Positions 61,501 to 64,000 of a stretch of DNA of 64,000 nt are shown here, piece after piece; positions within the stretch are counted from its first letter, which is position 1, and each line of letters begins with the position of its first letter. The position numbers and the translations under genes are program-made. The notes under the pieces are model-generated. The model saw only the letters and a list, made by a program, of their open reading frames with translations, did no database searches and was not told the origin of the DNA. The stretch covers positions 19,023,584 to 19,087,583 of the forward strand of contig NC_133300.1 in NCBI RefSeq assembly GCF_005239225.2, given 5' to 3'. This DNA is from Populus alba. Lineage: Eukaryota; Streptophyta; Magnoliopsida; Malpighiales; Salicaceae.

Positions 61501-62558
61501 AATTATCAATGTGCTCATCACTGTGACCAACAACTGATCACTGGAAATATATCTTAACATAGTTGGATGAAATGCAGTAAAACAACAAAGACAGCAGAAC
61601 TGAATACATCAACTATGTTTTCTATACATAAAGAACAGAGGCATGACAACACATCAAACCCAGGCAGGAGCTGGGGACACCACAGTTAAGTTACAGTTTA
61701 GTTGACCGATTAAATTTAATAGTTCGACCGGATGCAAACAAAGAAATTAAAGAAAATAAAATGAAATGTTTTGAATAAAATAATAGATTCATATTTTGAA
61801 AAAATGAGACCCTAAACATAAATCAACATTCGTTAAAGAAAAATAACCTTAACATAAAACTTAATGCTAAGGCTAGCCACTTTCGTCACAGTATAATTAA
61901 GTGAACTTATTGACCTTATGATTTTTTATAATTATTAAATTTGTTAAACTATAATAGATTGTTTTAAGATTAGAGAATAGAAGATAGTGTAATAGGAAAA
62001 CATATATTCGTAAAGTATAAAAAACTCAAAATAGATTTATTTTATATATTTATTTTTTATTTTTCAATTAAATATATTTTTATTTCCTGTTTACTTGTGA
62101 CTTCTATCAAGAGGCTAACCGAAAGCAAATAACAGCCTATACATTTCCTCTTTATTCACAGCATTAATGAATCTCGTCCATTTTAGCTAAGGTTTTTTTT
62201 TAAAAAAAATTTAATAAAAAACAATCATAGGGATAAAGGAAACATTTCTAATTATAGAATACTATATTAATTAAGGATAGAAAATGACGCACCTATTATC
62301 AGGATGGATAACGAAACCTGAGGAGACATAACGAATACCATTAATGACCGATTCACTACTCAGTTTTCTTCTCCAACTTGTCATCAACGACGGCCCATTA
62401 TTATTAACGAGTCCAAACTCATTCTCTATCAAATTAAATCGACTCCCTCTTGAAGATTTTATCCTGTCTTTCAAATCTTCCACTTCATATTCCTCTTCTT
62501 CATCATCGTCCGATTCTTCTTTCTTGTTTTTCTCTCTGTGATTTCCATGACCATCCAT
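55546..62558 (-). CDS. GORK: Outward-rectifying Shaker K+ channel, GORK type
   Basis: Voltage-gated K+ efflux channel of the plasma membrane, 841 aa, in 13 exons: 62558-62293, 61439-61215, 61003-60940, 60774-60435, 59860-59565, 59166-59086, 58547-58449, 58211-57990, 57822-57634, 57346-57271, 57195-56901, 56523-56402, 55796-55546. All phases fit. Order: S1-S4 (sensor LLWIRLSRVRKV), pore TMATVGYGDIHAVN with the GYGD filter split by intron 4, S6 DMILGAYLIGN, cyclic-nucleotide-binding domain (FLPGEVIMEQG, FGEISILCNIPQPYTVRV), ankyrin repeats (DYDGRSPLHLAASRG, DYDHRTPLHVAASEG) and a KHA domain (CTIFPFHP...LYLTSDQT). Residues at variable sites (LLWIRL.RVRKV, CELC.LLR, CTIFPFHP) fit GORK better than SKOR; poplar PTORK is the known relative. 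GORK releases K+ from guard cells during stomatal closing. The ATG at 62558 is the first in frame. Confidence 0.93.
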
Positions 62559-63547
62559 GTTATGAATCACAGCAACCCTCTTGGGCTTTAACAGGAAGAA
62601 AAAATAAACAGTGCTCTTTCTACAGAGGAGAGCTCGAGAGAGAGGGTTGGGGAAAAGGGTGCAAGTTGAGAAGGAAAGGGCTGTAAAATGCGAGCTCCTT
62701 TTTCGAAGGGATCACGAGGGAAATATGGTGAGTGATACGACGTTGGAAAATGGAGGTTTTGGAGATTTTGAAACCAAGTTTTTGGAGTGGATTCTTGTTG
62801 ATGATGATTGGGTTGTAAAGATTGAGTCTTTTATGGAAGATGGTGATGAAGAGTTTCCTTTGCTTTGTTTTGGGAGTCATGGATTTTTGTATTGGAGATT
62901 ACGCTATTTATAGGCTAAAACAGGGCATACATCTAAATATTTGTACTTTTGATAATGTTTAATCGTGTGGCTTTTGAGATGCTACAGGGTGTGTGTGTAA
63001 GTAATTAAGGTGTACCTGTATTTTTAATTTCTCTTATTAAATTTGAATCTAAAATCGGGGCAGGAGAGTGTTTTATTATTATTATTATTTTTTATTTTTT
63101 AAATTAATGTGGGTATTTAATTAATCTTACGAGCATCTTGATTAATCTCATATACTTTAAAATTAATTATCATGTAAGATTTAGAACTTACCTAATTGAG
63201 TTATAAACCTTAAAATTTTATTTTTATTTTTATTTTTTTATAATAACTAGAAAAAAAAAAAGGTTAGAGAGAACACTTATTTATTTAATGATTCTTAACA
63301 CGTACTGACAGGGTTTTGTAATAAATAGAAAAGATTTGGTTTGATGAATCGAATCATAATTAACAAATAATGAGAAAAGATCCACGAGAGAGAGTTTTAT
63401 TACAGCACTAACATTGTCTCTAGTTCGTGTGGTTTTATGACAAATCATTCATGAAATCTAGTATTAATTAAACTACGATAATACAATTAATCTTTTAGGC
63501 AAGATGCTTTGTGTTAATTAACGACATCATCCTCATCTAATTCAATG

Positions 63548-63581
<34 letters not shown>

Positions 63582-64000
63582 TATGGCAATGCGTCTGGTT
63601 CAACATGTATGTGCTGTCGACGAAACCCACCCTCATCCCATTTTTTGCGGGATCGGAAAAAAAAAAAAAAAAACCATGTTACTCCGGGCCGATTGTGGAA
63701 TGTTTTGCCGGATGGCTTCATCTTTGCTGGGTGTTAATTTTCAATGTATACATTGACTTTGATTTTCAATAATTATATATGTGGTCGAGCAACGTTTACG
63801 TATAATTAAAAACAATAAAACATAGAAGAGACGGAAATAGTACGAAAGCTTATGAAAAACATGGTAAGTACGGAAACATGTATAGTTAAATAAATAAAAA
63901 ATAAAGATATAAAATGATTTTTATCTTTGAGATAGTTTTAAAAATGAATTTTATATATTTTTAAAATAAAAAATATAAACAAATATGTCTCCAGATTTTT
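62559..64000. promoter_or_regulatory. 5' flank of the K+ channel gene
   Basis: The first 200 bases (to about 62760), purine-rich with GAGAGAGAG at 62637-62645, look like the 5' UTR. ORFs here are shadows. Further out the DNA is AT-rich, with an ATT triplet run near 63072-63090, an AT-dinucleotide run at 63548-63583 and a poly-A run at 63658-63674. No other gene is seen before the window ends. Confidence 0.4.

Noticed and set aside
62611..62913. Plus ORF of 100 codons opposite the channel gene's 5' end
   Set aside because: It overlaps the antisense of the likely 5' UTR and promoter, has no homology recognised, and its codon use is A/G-skewed by the purine-rich leader.
1..64000. Search for CRISPR arrays, rRNA, organellar insertions or endogenous viral sequences
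   Set aside because: No regularly spaced identical repeats with unique spacers, no rRNA-like conserved blocks, and no coding remnants of such origin were seen.

Overview
The window is plant nuclear DNA, most probably from a poplar or close relative (Populus/Salicaceae). The basis is long AT-rich intergenic DNA, GT-AG introns, plant-only gene families, a tRNA-derived SINE, hAT-like inverted-repeat elements, and an outward K+ channel whose residues fit the GORK/PTORK type. The species call is an inference. No prokaryotic, organellar or viral coding region was seen, and no new multi-gene system. The unusual material is in the repeats and in duplicated gene pieces.

Layout. 0.5-10.8 kb: three tandem GDSL esterase/lipase genes on the minus strand. 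The first (484-2213) is a pseudogene; the other two (4929-6909, 9148-10752) are intact five-exon genes of 361 aa that are almost identical in coding sequence but have different upstream DNA. 11.7-12.4 kb: a decayed hAT-like element with an 8-bp target duplication. 14.9-15.6 kb: a single C2H2 zinc-finger repressor of the ZFP4 type (minus). 15.6-28.7 kb: gene-poor DNA with a SINE, an older decayed copy beside it, and a diverged direct repeat. 28.7-32.3 kb: a TMK1-like leucine-rich-repeat receptor kinase (plus, two exons, 945 aa). 34-37 kb: a foldback element (35358-36786) with three 197-bp subunits per arm, inserted in one copy of a local duplication whose other copy keeps the empty site. 38.8-40.1 kb: an intronless U-box ubiquitin ligase (PUB20/21, CMPG1 type) with a TATA box and three W-boxes. 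42-43.8 kb: two related hAT-like MITEs. 44.9-46.1 kb: a membrane-anchored SAM methyltransferase-like gene. 47.6-50.7 kb: a PHD-finger gene of the MMD1/MS1/At1g33420 family (minus), with a decayed partial copy of its own third exon just downstream. 51.7-53.9 kb: a solo LTR with a 5-bp target duplication. 54.5 kb: a small ORF of unknown function. 55.5-62.6 kb: a complete 13-exon GORK-type K+ channel (minus, 841 aa).

The genes are independent units, each with its own intergenic space, and do not form a cluster of shared function apart from the GDSL array. Exon borders were set by eye from reading frame, GT-AG sites and family alignment from memory. Phases add up for every spliced model given. 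Repeat borders with matching target duplications (11748-12438, 35358-36786, 51730-53874) are the firmest mobile-element calls.
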